A DNA stretch of 64,000 bases from Silene latifolia (taxonomy: Eukaryota; Streptophyta; Magnoliopsida; Caryophyllales; Caryophyllaceae). The notes below the pieces were generated by a model. That model was given only the letters and a program-made list of their open reading frames with translations. It did no database searches and was not told the DNA's origin. A program made the position numbers and the translations under genes. Every line of letters starts with the position of its first letter. Positions within the stretch are counted from its first letter, which is position 1. The stretch is from the NCBI RefSeq assembly GCF_048544455.1, contig NC_133537.1:16801541-16865540 (forward strand), written 5' to 3'. Below are positions 35,871-45,920 of this stretch, one piece after another.

Positions 35871-36371
35871 TAACAAGAAGCAGATGCTGGCTCACACTGT
35901 CAAACACCGACAAGAGCGGCAATCACCACCAGGAAGCAGACATCTCGATGGTAACGACCAGCGCAGGTGATACTCGCAAAGCGTTCAAAATGCCTCAGAA
36001 GCGTTAACACAATTGAGATACGCACTCTAGACCGCCTCGGCCAAGCCGAGGCGGAAACAAAAGAGACACTCAGTTAATAAACGCAAGAGAATAACTCAGA
36101 CGAAGACGGGAAAAGACCTCGGCCAAGCCAGAGGCAAAGTGAAAACGCTAAGTACAGATTGAGACGCCCAACTATTAGCACAAGAAAAAGGAATGAGGTA
36201 AAGACCGCGGCCTGGCCGGAGGCAGAAGAAACGAGCTCTTATTAAATATGTTCAACAAATTACAAGAAATACAAACGACGGCCGTCCCCATAAGGGTCAG
36301 CCAAAAGACAACCTACCAAAGCTGTACAAAATACAAAGACAGAAAGACAAAAGGGGACAGACATCATCTTC
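35871..36371. other. Spacer between tandem array and antisense ORF
   Basis: Non-coding. Three loosely repeated GC-rich words (CCTCGGCCAAGCCGAGGC near 36033, CCTCGGCCAAGCCAGAGGC near 36117, CGGCCTGGCCGGAGGC near 36208) about 90 bases apart. It may include the 3' UTR and polyadenylation region of the antisense gene. Confidence 0.5.
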
Positions 36372-38991
36372 CTATGTCTGTTGCTGCTCGCCATCAGCAG
36401 CGGTAGCAGCACCTTCTTCGATGGGCAACCCAGCAGTTTCCCTAGCAGCCTCAGCTTTAGCCTCGGCCTCCTCAGCTGCCCTTGCCCTCTCGGCTTCCTC
36501 CTTGGCCGCCTTAGCCTTCTCAGCAAGAGCTGCTGCCTCCTCGGCCGCCTCCTGCTCTATCTTCACCCGCACCGCCTCCTTGGCCTTCTCCTCCACGGCC
36601 TTCTCCTTAGCTTCGAGCTTGTCGTCAAACAGCTCGTCGAATTTGCTCCACGGAAAGGAACCTTCAAGAGGGAAAAGCTCCTCAATTACTTCCCTGGCAG
36701 CGTCTTCGGCCAGATCCCGGAATTCGGAGCACAGGTCAGGGAGCATTTTGGTTTGGAGCATCTCAATGTCGTCCTCCTTTTGCCTAATGATGGCCTCCTT
36801 GCTCCGAATCACTTTCCCCTGGATCTGAAACCGTTCCCTGAATTCATTCCTCTGCTGGAAATAGAGGTCGGCGTGCCTCTGAACAAGATTACACTTCGCC
36901 AGCAGCTTTTCAATTTCGGCCGCAGCAGTCTCGGCCTTGGCTCTCTCAGAAAGGACCTCCTTTTCAGCGTCCTCCCGAGCTTTCTCTCGCCCAAGAGCGC
37001 CTTCTCGGCCTCCCCTAAGCCTCTGCTCATTGAGAAGATCCGGCTTCGCCTTCGCGGCCACCTTCTTAGTGGCATTAAGCTCAAAAGCGGATTGAGCCAC
37101 GGCCTTCTCCTCGCTCTATGATACGAGCACGGTCGGCTCGTTCCACCTCGCCGATCTCTTGATCAACCTCGCGCTTTCCGCTACAAGGCGTGAGGGGAAA
37201 CCTTCTCGGGATGAAGAGTCACCGGCGACGTTATGATCACCGACTGCGGTCGGGAAAGGAAACCTTCTGGGATGAAGAGTCGATGGCGACGTTATGATCA
37301 CCAGCCTGCGCGGGTTTCTCCTCCACTTGCTGCTCAACAAGAGCGGCGGCCGACAGCGGCTGATCTACAAAATTTAAAATAAGCATCAGCATCAACATAC
37401 ATAGACATGCCGGAGAGCCTGTCACCGGCAGCGCCTAATGGACCGGCTAAGTCTGAGCCACAGGATAGATCAATACCGTGCTTGGCCTTCTTGGCCGAAG
37501 GGCGCATTCCTCGTCGCCGACAGGCAAACGGCAGCGGTAAAGGTGTCTCCGCTTTCTTTTACGGACAAGGGGAGACCCCTCCTCCTCATCGGAGTCATCC
37601 CCATTGGAGATGTAAACGATCTCCACCGTCTCCTTCTGAACAGGGGGGATGGAAGGCGGAGCCGATGTCGACGCCATCACCGCCGAAGGTTTTGTTTTTC
37701 GCGTATGGCGCGGCATGTTACTAACAACCTTCGCCTGGGCCTCCACCGCATTCAAGCTTTTCACCCCTGGTCCATAAGATCATTCGGCGACGTCCTACGA
37801 TCATGGGTCAGAGCCTTGGGATGCAAGTTAGCAACGGTTTTGTCTTTGTGCAGCCCCATTCTCCGGAGGATATCCTCAGACAAATCCGGTCCAAAGTAGT
37901 CTGCGAAAGAAATAAAAGCGAAAATTAAGTAGAAGAAATAAATCGAAGTTCAGGGAACATTAAGAGCGGTGATGGGCCTCATACCGACCCCACTCACTCT
38001 GTGCTAGGGCCGGTATGAGGCCGACATGGCAGAGCGGCTCATCCGAAGAATGATCTGCGTTGGGGGAATCCACTTTTTCGGCACCCCACCCTTGTCCGCC
38101 TCAAAAAGCCTCATCGCGCCTTCTCATCCTCTTTAAGAAGGACCTTCGGCATCCATCTTGAGCTTCTTCCGGTGACCCATCTATCATGCTCCGCCTTAGT
38201 CTCACACCGCAAATTCACTTGGTCTTTGAAAGGAGAGGGGCGGCGGATAGTCATCCAAGCACCTTAACATACACCCACCGATCTCTCCAGTCTTTGCAAG
38301 AAGTAAGTTTGTCAACAGAGACATAACCTTTCTCCGTGTGCACACTGTACCAACCAACGCGACCGAGAGATTGACGGTGGAGATAATGAAGCCGCGGAAT
38401 AAATTCACCGTCGGGGCCTCCCCCTTGAAGAGACAAAGCCACACAAAGCCGACTATCGTCCTCATGGCCAACGGATGCAGTTGGGCCACAGCGACGTTCA
38501 TAGCTTTAATGATGGCCATGACGTACTCATTCAGCGGAAACCGGAGCCCGTACTCCAAGTGTCGCATGTATACGCCGGTATGGCCCGGCGGAGGGCAACA
38601 GACGGCCTGACCCTCCTCAGGGATAACAATCTTGTACCTCCTGCCAAAAAAGAAATGGCCCTCGAAAAATGTCTCACCAGAACAACTAGCCAACTTATGG
38701 GTCCAAGCTCGGTCAACGCGTACCTTACAGACGTCACCGTGATCCATAACGTACTGCCTCACCTCTTTGGGACGAGCCTCTTCAGCATCATCACCAAAAT
38801 CGTCTGCGTCATCATCGACATCAGAGTCATCCTCCCATTCCTCCAAAATTCGAGGATCGACTTCAGGAGAAGGAGACCTAGGGCCCCTGGCCTTATCAGG
38901 AGGGCGTCCAATTTCTCCTCCTCATCAAGACGCGACGGGGACCCCCCCCCCCCCGCGTCGGTTTGCTAGGTCCGGCATCAGCAGAAGACAT
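36372..38991 (-). pseudogene. Antisense ORF of element B
   Basis: ATG at 38991 (MSSADAGPSKP), then a 13-base homopolymer (plus C, 38942-38954) where the frame is lost. The main domain frame starts upstream of 38846 (MEEWEDDSDVDDDADDFGD) with CCPPPGHTGVYMRHLEYGL and IVGFVWLCLFKGEAP as in A1 and A2. A GTGAGT...CGCAG intron lies at 37901-37997. Exon 2 resumes with YFGPDLSEDILRRMGL and a Lys/Arg-rich linker (KRKRRH). The C-terminal part (37100-36372) is a long charged coiled coil (AKEKAVEEKAKEAVRVKIEQ, repeated Glu/Ala/Lys). That gives a plan of acidic N-terminus, transposase_28-type domain, basic linker, coiled coil. Several frame breaks remain. The function is unknown. Confidence 0.75.
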
Positions 38992-39163
38992 GTTTACAAT
39001 AATAACTTACAGAGTTAAGAAATTGGAAAGTTTGTTTGTTTACCTTGAAGAAAAACACTCGCCGGAGTAACAACTCTGAGAATTAGAAGACAATGAAACC
39101 CTTGAAAGTTTAGAGGAAAATTTTGGAGAATGAAATTGGTGGCCAATTTCACGGGATAACTGG

Positions 39164-39246
39164 CTATTTATAGGGAAAAGCCCATGGAGAAGGACCAATC
39201 AGAGAACAGCCCATGAAGCGTCAACCAATCAGCGTGTAGACACGTG
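39164..39246 (-). promoter_or_regulatory. Promoter-like region of the element B antisense ORF
   Basis: CACGTG (39241-39246), CCAAT boxes (39225-39229 and 39194-39198 as written on plus) and CTATAAATAG (39164-39173) on the minus strand, about 175 bases before the ATG at 38991. This is the third independent copy of the same arrangement. Confidence 0.6.
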
Positions 39247-39680
39247 TCGGACATGCAACCACGGATGTCAATCGTTGCAACAGTCGAACGTCAATCAATG
39301 CAACAGTGACCAAGCGTCTTCAACACGCCCATTCGTATCTCTCCGCCTATCCACCTTCCTCAACAAATTCCCAAGCATCTGTTCTCCGCCGGCCACATGC
39401 TCAACCAAGCTAAGTAGCGCCGGCCGGGGGCAATCAAAAACAACCGGCTCTCTCAACCCTGGTCTCGGCCAGCGTCACTTTCTTTTCCACATCGGATGCC
39501 CTTTACGCATCCATGCGGAGGGGGGATATGGTACGGCCTAAGAAAAGACCAGGCCGAGGTAAAAGAAGCCGCCGCAGAAGAAGCCGATGCAGAAAATTTT
39601 TTACAAATTACTTGCGCAGAATATACGCTCAAACGTACATCGGAGCCCATACCAGGGCATAGACTACGCTGGGGGCAAAT

Positions 39681-40027
39681 TGATGGGGCATATTCTGCAC
39701 CGCTGACCAAGTCAACATATTGAGCAAGGTCAAAGATATCCACAGCAAGTCAACGGCTTAGACAGCCTAGCCGATGCAGCCCATCTACTGTCACTGGTCT
39801 CGGCATGGCAACTTGCCAGCCGGGGCACATACCCGCGTACTCACATCCAAGACCCCCCGGCGGTGAGTCAACAGGGCCCGCCGGCCTGCCATAGGTCCCC
39901 CGGCCGAGGGGTAGATCAGTCTTTCCACCTGCTAGCCACTTGGCCACTTGGCCACTACGTGACAAAAGGTGAAAGTCTATAAATACTCCTCAACCTTCAT
40001 TGAGGAAAGCATCCACAACTTAACCTA
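39681..40027 (+). repeat. 3' LTR of element B, first part
   Basis: Follows the polypurine tract GCTGGGGGCAAAT (39668-39680), starts TGATGGGGC, with CTATAAATACTCC near 39978. Cut by the CACTA element after CCTA; CTA (40025-40027) is repeated at 42475-42477. Confidence 0.85.
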
Positions 40028-40430
40028 CACTACTACAAATGAGCACTTGGGCCACGGCTAAATTCGTGGCGCAAGTACTAAATTTCCGTGGCTAAATCAT
40101 TTTGCCACGGGAATACCTTCCGTGGCGCAAGTGGTCGTGGCAAAGGGATAGCCACGGGAAAAAACAAGAACGTGGTTATTATTGAATTTTTGGCCACGGA
40201 TTCTCTCGTGGCTAATAACTCCCGTGGCAAAGAAATTTTCCGTGGCGAAAAAATAATTCCCGTGGCAAACAATATATATGAAAATTAAATAAATAAAACG
40301 TAAAATAATTTATTTATTTTTCACAATTGGTATTTTATCATATACGGAACCATGACAATCTAGGTAATTGTTTCGCTAGTTAACTTGATTCATTTGAACG
40401 TTGTTTCGTTTCACGAGTCATGCATTTGTG

Positions 40431-40503
40431 AGCATCGGAGAGGCTTCCCAGGAGGTCACCCATCCCAACACTACTCTCACCTGAGCACGCTTAACCGTAG
40501 AGT
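40431..40503 (-). ncRNA. 5S rRNA-derived segment inside the CACTA element
   Basis: Read on minus it gives GGTTAAGCGTGCTCAGGTGA, then GAGTAGTGTTGGGATGGG and TGACCTCCTGGGAAGCCTC. This aligns with roughly the 3' two-thirds of plant 5S rRNA (AGTTAAGCGTGCTTGGGCGA...GGATGGGTGACCTCCTGGGAAG, recalled from memory). The A box, intermediate element and C box of the internal Pol III promoter are recognisable. The 5' third is missing and no T-run terminator follows directly, so it is a 5S relic, not a gene. Cassandra-type elements also carry 5S sequence, but no LTRs are seen here. Confidence 0.72.
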
Positions 40504-41220
40504 TATTTTGATGTGCCACCGAAATTGAATGTTACCTTTGTTGATATAATTAGCACTTTGAATCCTTTTAAGTTTATTTTTTTCTTTCAAATCTTACCTT
40601 TAGTACTATTTAATTACATAAATGTTACATGTTTTACAATTTTTGTGGGAAAAACATTATTTTGGCCGAAACAATTAAATTTTCGACATTAACCTCCTGA
40701 TTAATGATTTTGACATCATTTTTTTTGCCCAAGTCACTAAACCATTTTCTCCAAAAAGTAAAATTAATTGTGTTTTCCTAACATTTTTTTATTTCTTTTG
40801 TTTATCGACATACTTATTTTCATTTCTCATGTACTCATTTTTTCGTATATTTTTCTTCACAAATTCTATTGTATAATCGTTGTACCTGCGATATGAAAAA
40901 TGAGACCATTTTTTGGTAAAATAATGACCGCTTATAATTAAAGATCTTTTTTTCCCAAAGTGATCACTATTAACCAAAAAATAGTCACTTTTTTACCCAA
41001 AAACCACGAAAAAGATTATTTTACAAAAAAATCGCTTATTTTCTTAAACTGATTTCTCTTTGTTATGATTTATCGTTTCGTTTCTTAAAATTTTCACATT
41101 ATTTGCACATGTGACTTTAAATTATTATAATTTATATATTTTTCCGTGTGAGGCGCTCATTTTCAATGAAAAAAAATTCCCCAATTTTTTTTCTCACCAA
41201 GTTAAATTTTACGTAAATTT

Positions 41221-41654
41221 TTCACGGTACCCTCGAATTGTGACAGATTACATATGGTACCCTTTTTTTTAAAGTTTTTACATATGCTACCCCTGTATTT
41301 ACGTTTTTCAGTCTCAGAATACCCTTTGACAAACTTCCGTCATAACGCCGCTACTCATGTGCCTTGTGACGCCTTTTATTGTTATCTAATACACTATCAA
41401 TTCATCATCTATTAATACCTAAATCCTTATTTTGTCTAATAAACTAACATTTAGTACCTAAATAATATTACAATAACAACATAACATACACAATTACTCA
41501 TCAAATTACTTATAGGAGTAACGACGTTATGACGAAATTTCTCCAAAGAGTATTCTGGGAATGAAAAAGGTAAACACAAGGGTAACATATGTAGAAACTT
41601 AAAATAAGGGGTACCATGCGTAATCTGGCAAAGTTCGAGGGTACCATGGGAAAT
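41221..41654. mobile_element. Long-TIR MITE nested in the CACTA element
   Basis: About 435 bases with terminal inverted repeats of about 140 bases. The left arm runs TTCACGGTACCCTCGAATTG... to about 41365. The right arm, read in reverse, starts TTTCCCATGGTACCCTCGAA and reaches about 41510. They match over most of this length with scattered changes (CATATGGTACCC, GTCATAACGCCGCTACTC). Flanks share GTAAATTT but the duplication length is ambiguous. No ORF. Probably Mutator-like given the arm length. Confidence 0.75.
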
Positions 41655-42477
41655 TTCCGTAAATTTTATATCAAATTTAAATTTTTCTATAAATATCCTA
41701 CAAATAAAGTTGGACATAAAATTTTTAATGAAATAGTTTAACAATATATTAATTTTGGATTTTCAAAGATAGATGGTAAATAACTTTTTTATTCAATTTG
41801 ATATATATGCTATATCTTAAATGTGATACGATCATTTAAGATTGTTATTCAAGATTATAAAGTTTAATTTAAAAAAGTAAAAGAAATTCACGACTTTAAT
41901 AAACAGAGTATATATTAAAACAATTTTTTTAAATTATCAATATTTTGAAAAACCTACAAAACATAAATGTGATCTGTAAAAAATCAAAAAATTAGACGAT
42001 AAACTTTTCTTTGCTTGCATATAAGTTTATAAAATTTTAAAATTTCTTATTAAAGTAAATAAAACAATAAAAAATATTAATTAAATCAATCAAAGTGTTT
42101 CTAAATTTTTATATTCAAATGTATTTTCATATTATTATATTTGATTAAATTTCATTCAGATTTAAGTCGGAAAAGATACTCGCCATGGGTGTTTGTTTGT
42201 TCGTGGCTAAAAAAAATATTTGCCACGGAACAATTCGTGACTAAATAAAATTTCGCCACGGGTGTGACATAGGCCGTGGCTAAAATGATTATTTGCCACG
42301 GGTGTAGCCTAATTCGTGGCGGAAGTGACTTTTTGCCATGGGAAAAGTTATCCCGTGGCATAATTTTTTTTCCAAAATAATGAGTAAGTTTTTCCCGTGG
42401 CTAAGCAAAATTTAGCCACGAATTATGAGTTCCCGTGGCATAATTCGTGGCGCAAGTGATGAATTTTTGTAGTGCTA

Positions 42478-42731
42478 AGAAACACTATTCATCTGGTATT
42501 ATCTTCCTTATCTCTCTACAATATACATTTAGCCAAGGAACAACTTATCCCCTAAGTTACTGACTTGAGCGTCGGAGTGAGTACGCTTGGCACAAAGCCA
42601 AGCCCTCAGTTCGCTCATTGTTGCAGGAGAGGCCGAGAGGAACGATAAAGACAAGAAGGATTCAACCAAGGACATCATTCTACAAGCAACGGGTGGTAAC
42701 GAATATCTGCTCTGGAATCACACCCGGAACA
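42478..42731 (+). repeat. 3' LTR of element B, second part
   Basis: Resumes AGAAACACTATTCATC after the CTA duplication and ends CACACCCGGAACA, followed by GATTG, the element's 5-bp duplication. Confidence 0.85.
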
Positions 42732-42779
42732 GATTGTATAGTCCATGAATTGATAGATGAACCATCTTATTTCTATTAT

Positions 42780-43907
42780 GAGTAAATTAAATATTTACAC
42801 CTTTTATATATCACTTTTCTAAAATTACTCCCTTATGATTTTAATAATTTACTCCCATAAAATGTTCTCAAGTCAAAAATTACAGCCATTTTTATTTTCA
42901 GGTAAAAAAGTGTTTTAATATGATGAAATTGCCCCTGGGTCAATATTTAGACATTCCTCAATTCACTTTTAATTTTGTTCCTATACTACCAATTACAACT
43001 TTTAACCCCAAAAATTTTCCTCAAATTTCCCCCTAATTTAATTCTATTGTGAATCAACTTGCTTGAAGAATAATTTCTGGGATTTAAACTCCAATTTTTC
43101 TGGATAATGCTCAATCTGAAAATTTTGAGGACTTCGTGGACCGTGGTAATACTATCGCTCATTCTCCTTACTGAGACAAGAAGGCAGGAATGCAGCTCCC
43201 CTTTTGACATTTTATGCCCCAAAATACCGGGTTTTTGTCATCTGGGCATATGCAGCTTCTTAATAACGTCCGCTCGTTTCGTGTTCCTCATGTTTGGTTA
43301 TTGAGTTGATTTCAATATACTACAAATGTTGGAAAAAAATCACACTATTCTTGCTTCTAGTATTTTAATTTAATACTCCATAATAAACTTGTAACAAATA
43401 CATTTCGTAATGTAATAATAATTAATGTGACTTTGATTGATGCCCCTTGATTGATGCCCAGACGACAAAAAACCCAGATTTAATTATGTGACTTTATAGA
43501 GGTAAGGAATTTAACGATCTATGTCGGAGATATGGTGTCGGCGACGAGTGGTTGTGACCGGAGTCTGGTGCTGCGGATGGTGGTAGATGGGATGAGTCGA
43601 AAGGGATAGGGTGGTGAGGACGGTCGGGGTCGGAAATCTAAGGAGGCAGGAGAGGAATGGAGTGACTGTTAGTTTATGGGTTGAAGGAGGGAGATTAAAT
43701 GGATTGAAAGAGGGAGTGGTAGTTTCGTCATAAAATTAGACTTTTAAACTGAAAATCTGAATTTTGACGGAAAATGTCGTCTGAAGGTGCAAATGGGTGC
43801 CATTTTTGACCTGAGAACATTTTATGGGAGTAAATTATTAAAAGGTTTTCATAAGGGAGTAATTTTATAAAAGTGGTATATAAAAAGGAGTAATTATTAA
43901 TTTACTC
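42780..43907. mobile_element. Mutator-type TIR element
   Basis: 1128 bases with TIRs of about 110 bases (left 42780-42893; right 43795-43907), starting GAGTAAATTAAATATT and ending AATTATTAATTTACTC. Flanking 9-base direct repeats TTCTATTAT (42771-42779) and TTCTATTGT (43908-43916) differ by one base, as expected for a MULE. The centre has no transposase; it includes a GC-richer patch (about 43520-43680) whose origin is not recognised and may be captured host sequence. Confidence 0.8.
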
Positions 43908-43916
43908 TTCTATTGT

Positions 43917-44179
43917 TCCCCTTACTCGTATTATGAGAATGACAGACTTAGGTTGAGAATAAGAATGATTGTAAATATTATTGAGTTAATCGTATGTTTA
44001 CATTATGAACATAGGTTATATATATACTAGATACAAAAGGAGGAAAGAATCAAATAAGGCTCCTAGGATAATTCTAACAGCTATAAAATAAACTAATTAG
44101 GGGAAGAGATATATGACAACTATACAGGGGAAACGTTGGATGGTGAGGTAGCCGTTGTAGCATAGGATAGTATCGTAAT
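43917..44179 (-). repeat. 3' LTR of copia 3 (visible part)
   Basis: AT-rich, starts TATTACGATAC right after the polypurine tract on minus. CTATATATATAACC near 44010-44025 (minus GGTTATATATATAC) may be its TATA. The end cannot be fixed because the other LTR is outside the window and a MULE is inserted. Confidence 0.5.
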
Positions 44180-44186
44180 ACCCCCC

Positions 44187-45920
44187 TCAAGTTGGAGCGG
44201 GTGGACTTGAGACGCCCAACTTGGACAGTAGCTCTTCGAAGGAGGACCGTCCTAAGGCCTTGGTAAAAATGTCAGCCAGTTGGCGTTTTGTATGGACATA
44301 GCTAGGTTTGATAGTGCCTTTGATAATTTCGTCCCGTATGAAGTGGCAATCGACTTCAATATGTTTATTGCGTTCGTGAAAGACCGGGTTTCTTGTGATG
44401 TGGAGAGCCGATTGACTGTCACTGAAGAGCTCAATCGGTTGGTTGTGGGAAATACCAAGAAATTGTAATAGACCTTTTAACCATTTAAGCTCGCATAGTG
44501 TGAAGGCCATGGCACGATATTCTGATTCGGCGGAAGAGAGCGATACGGTTTGTTGTTTCTTTGTTTTCCAGGATATAGGGACGCTGCCAAGGAATACCAA
44601 ATAGGCAGAGATGGAGCGTCGAGTTGTGGGACAAGAGGTGTAGCTAGCATAGCAATAAGCATGTAAAGAGAGATCGTTATTGGAGCGGAAAAGGAGTCCC
44701 TGTCCAGGATTTGTTTTGAGAAATCGAACAACTTGGAGTACAGCTTGCCAATGATCAGTCCGTGGGGCATTCATGAATTGGGCAAGAATGTGTACCGAAT
44801 AGATTAATTCAGGTCGGGTAATGGTCAGGTAGACAAGGCGCCCGACTAGAAGTCGATAGGGTTGTGGGTCTTCAAGAGGTGGGGCGGTTGAGGTGCCCAA
44901 CTGATGGCTGGGTTCCATTGGAACCGAGGCAGGTTTGCAGCCGAGGAGACCGGCTTCTTTGAGAATGTCAAGGGCGTATTTTCTTTGTAACACGAAAAGC
45001 TCAGTTGAATTTCGAGCAATTTCCAGACCCAAGAAGTATTTGAGATTCGCGAGGTCTTTCATGTGGAAGCATTGGTTGAGGTATGTTTTGAAACTTTGTA
45101 TTTTCTCTGGGTTGTTGCCACAGATGACAAGATCATCAACGTATACAAGCACGTGAAGATCAGTGTCGGCTGTGGAGATAGAAAAGTGCGAGTGATCATG
45201 AGGGAAGTGCTGAAAGCCGTAGGAGACAAGTGCGGAAGCCAGTTTTGCATACCAACAACGGGGTGCTTGACGGAGCCCATATAAAGATTTTCGAAGACGG
45301 CATACTTTGCCATTGTTTGTTGAATCGAATCCCGGTGGTGACTTCATGTAGACTTCTTCATGGAGATCGCCATGAAGGAAGGCACTGTGGACATCCATTT
45401 GATGGAGTTCCCATTGCTTGGCTGCGGCTAGAGCTAGAAGAGTTCGAACAATTACCATTTTATTTGTGGGCGCAAAAGTTTCATTATAATCCACGCCTTC
45501 AATTTGACGATTGCCCATGACCACGAGTCGAGCTTTGTAGCGTTCAATAGATCCGTCTGCATTGTACTTTATCTTGTATACCCATTTTGATCCGATGGCC
45601 TTTTTGTTGGGTGGTAATTCTTCAAGTGTCCATGTATTATTTTTCTCAAGTGCATCGATTTCTTTTTGCATTGCCTCGCGCCATTGTGGTACCTGCATTG
45701 CATAAGTGAAACTAGAAGGCTCGTGATGTTTAGTCACGGCCGCAAGAAAACTTCGATAATTAGGAGAAAAATTTGCATAATGAAGAGAGTGAGAAATGGG
45801 GTATTTAGTACCTGTAGACGGTTGAGAAGCAGTGAGAACGTGAGTTGAGGGTCGAATGGGAGGTTGGACATAGCCGGTGAGTCGAGAGTTAGGAAATTTT
45901 GTGCGATGACCTTTGCCCAT
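44187..45920 (-). CDS. copia 3 reverse transcriptase and RNase H
   Basis: An uninterrupted frame of 577 codons. RT: FTYAMQVPQWREAMQKEI, YKARLVVMGNRQIEGVDYNE, QMDVHSAFLHGDLHEEVYM, SLYGLRQAPRCWYAKL and YVDDLVICGNN (about 45115-45147). RNase H: SLHAYCYASYTSCPTTRRS (the first catalytic position reads Tyr-Ala where Asp-Ala is usual), SLSSAESEYRAMA, ELFSDSQSALHI, and the tail VHTKRQLADIFTKAL. RT copies the element RNA and RNase H removes it. The frame is open but its first 50 or so residues overlap a frameshift with the upstream part of the polyprotein. Confidence 0.88.
   Translation of the reverse strand: MGKGHRTKFPNSRLTGYVQPPIRPSTHVLTASQPSTGTKYPISHSLHYANFSPNYRSFLAAVTKHHEPSSFTYAMQVPQWREAMQKEIDALEKNNTWTLEELPPNKKAIGSKWVYKIKYNADGSIERYKARLVVMGNRQIEGVDYNETFAPTNKMVIVRTLLALAAAKQWELHQMDVHSAFLHGDLHEEVYMKSPPGFDSTNNGKVCRLRKSLYGLRQAPRCWYAKLASALVSYGFQHFPHDHSHFSISTADTDLHVLVYVDDLVICGNNPEKIQSFKTYLNQCFHMKDLANLKYFLGLEIARNSTELFVLQRKYALDILKEAGLLGCKPASVPMEPSHQLGTSTAPPLEDPQPYRLLVGRLVYLTITRPELIYSVHILAQFMNAPRTDHWQAVLQVVRFLKTNPGQGLLFRSNNDLSLHAYCYASYTSCPTTRRSISAYLVFLGSVPISWKTKKQQTVSLSSAESEYRAMAFTLCELKWLKGLLQFLGISHNQPIELFSDSQSALHITRNPVFHERNKHIEVDCHFIRDEIIKGTIKPSYVHTKRQLADIFTKALGRSSFEELLSKLGVSSPPAPT

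Larger units (their letters stand above)
40028..42474. mobile_element. Non-autonomous CACTA (CMC) DNA transposon
   Basis: 2447 bases, ends CACTACTACAAAT and TTTTTGTAGTG in inverted orientation, with the 3-base target duplication CTA usual for this superfamily. Both ends are packed with short subterminal motifs of the type GCCACGG/CCGTGGC, more than ten on each side in both orientations (40045-40268 and 42180-42450), the expected transposase-binding arrays. No transposase frame. The AT-rich interior holds a 5S-rRNA-like segment and a nested MITE. The surrounding LTR is colinear with the 5' LTR once this element and one CTA are removed. Confidence 0.92.
31944..42731 (+). mobile_element. Retand-like element B, pol-deleted
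   Basis: Bounded by LTRs (31944-32541; 39681-40027 plus 42478-42731) and a perfect 5-bp duplication GATTG (31939-31943 and 42732-42736). The order on plus is LTR, primer site, gag, protease, tandem array (35150-35870), antisense gene (38991-36372), antisense promoter, polypurine tract, LTR. No RT, RNase H or integrase motif appears between the protease end (about 34800) and the tandem array, so the element is non-autonomous. A CACTA element sits in its 3' LTR. Without that insertion it would be about 8.3 kb. Confidence 0.88.

Noticed and set aside
35129-35876. Repeat protein ORFs in the tandem array (minus strand)
   Set aside because: Frames are open only because unit length is near a multiple of three in places; they change frame between units.
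36381-37121. 246-codon plus-strand ORF
   Set aside because: Leu/Ser-rich complement of the coiled-coil antisense ORF; no motif of its own.
40088-40288. 66-codon ORF near the CACTA left end
   Set aside because: It is produced by the subterminal GCCACGG repeats and is not a gene.
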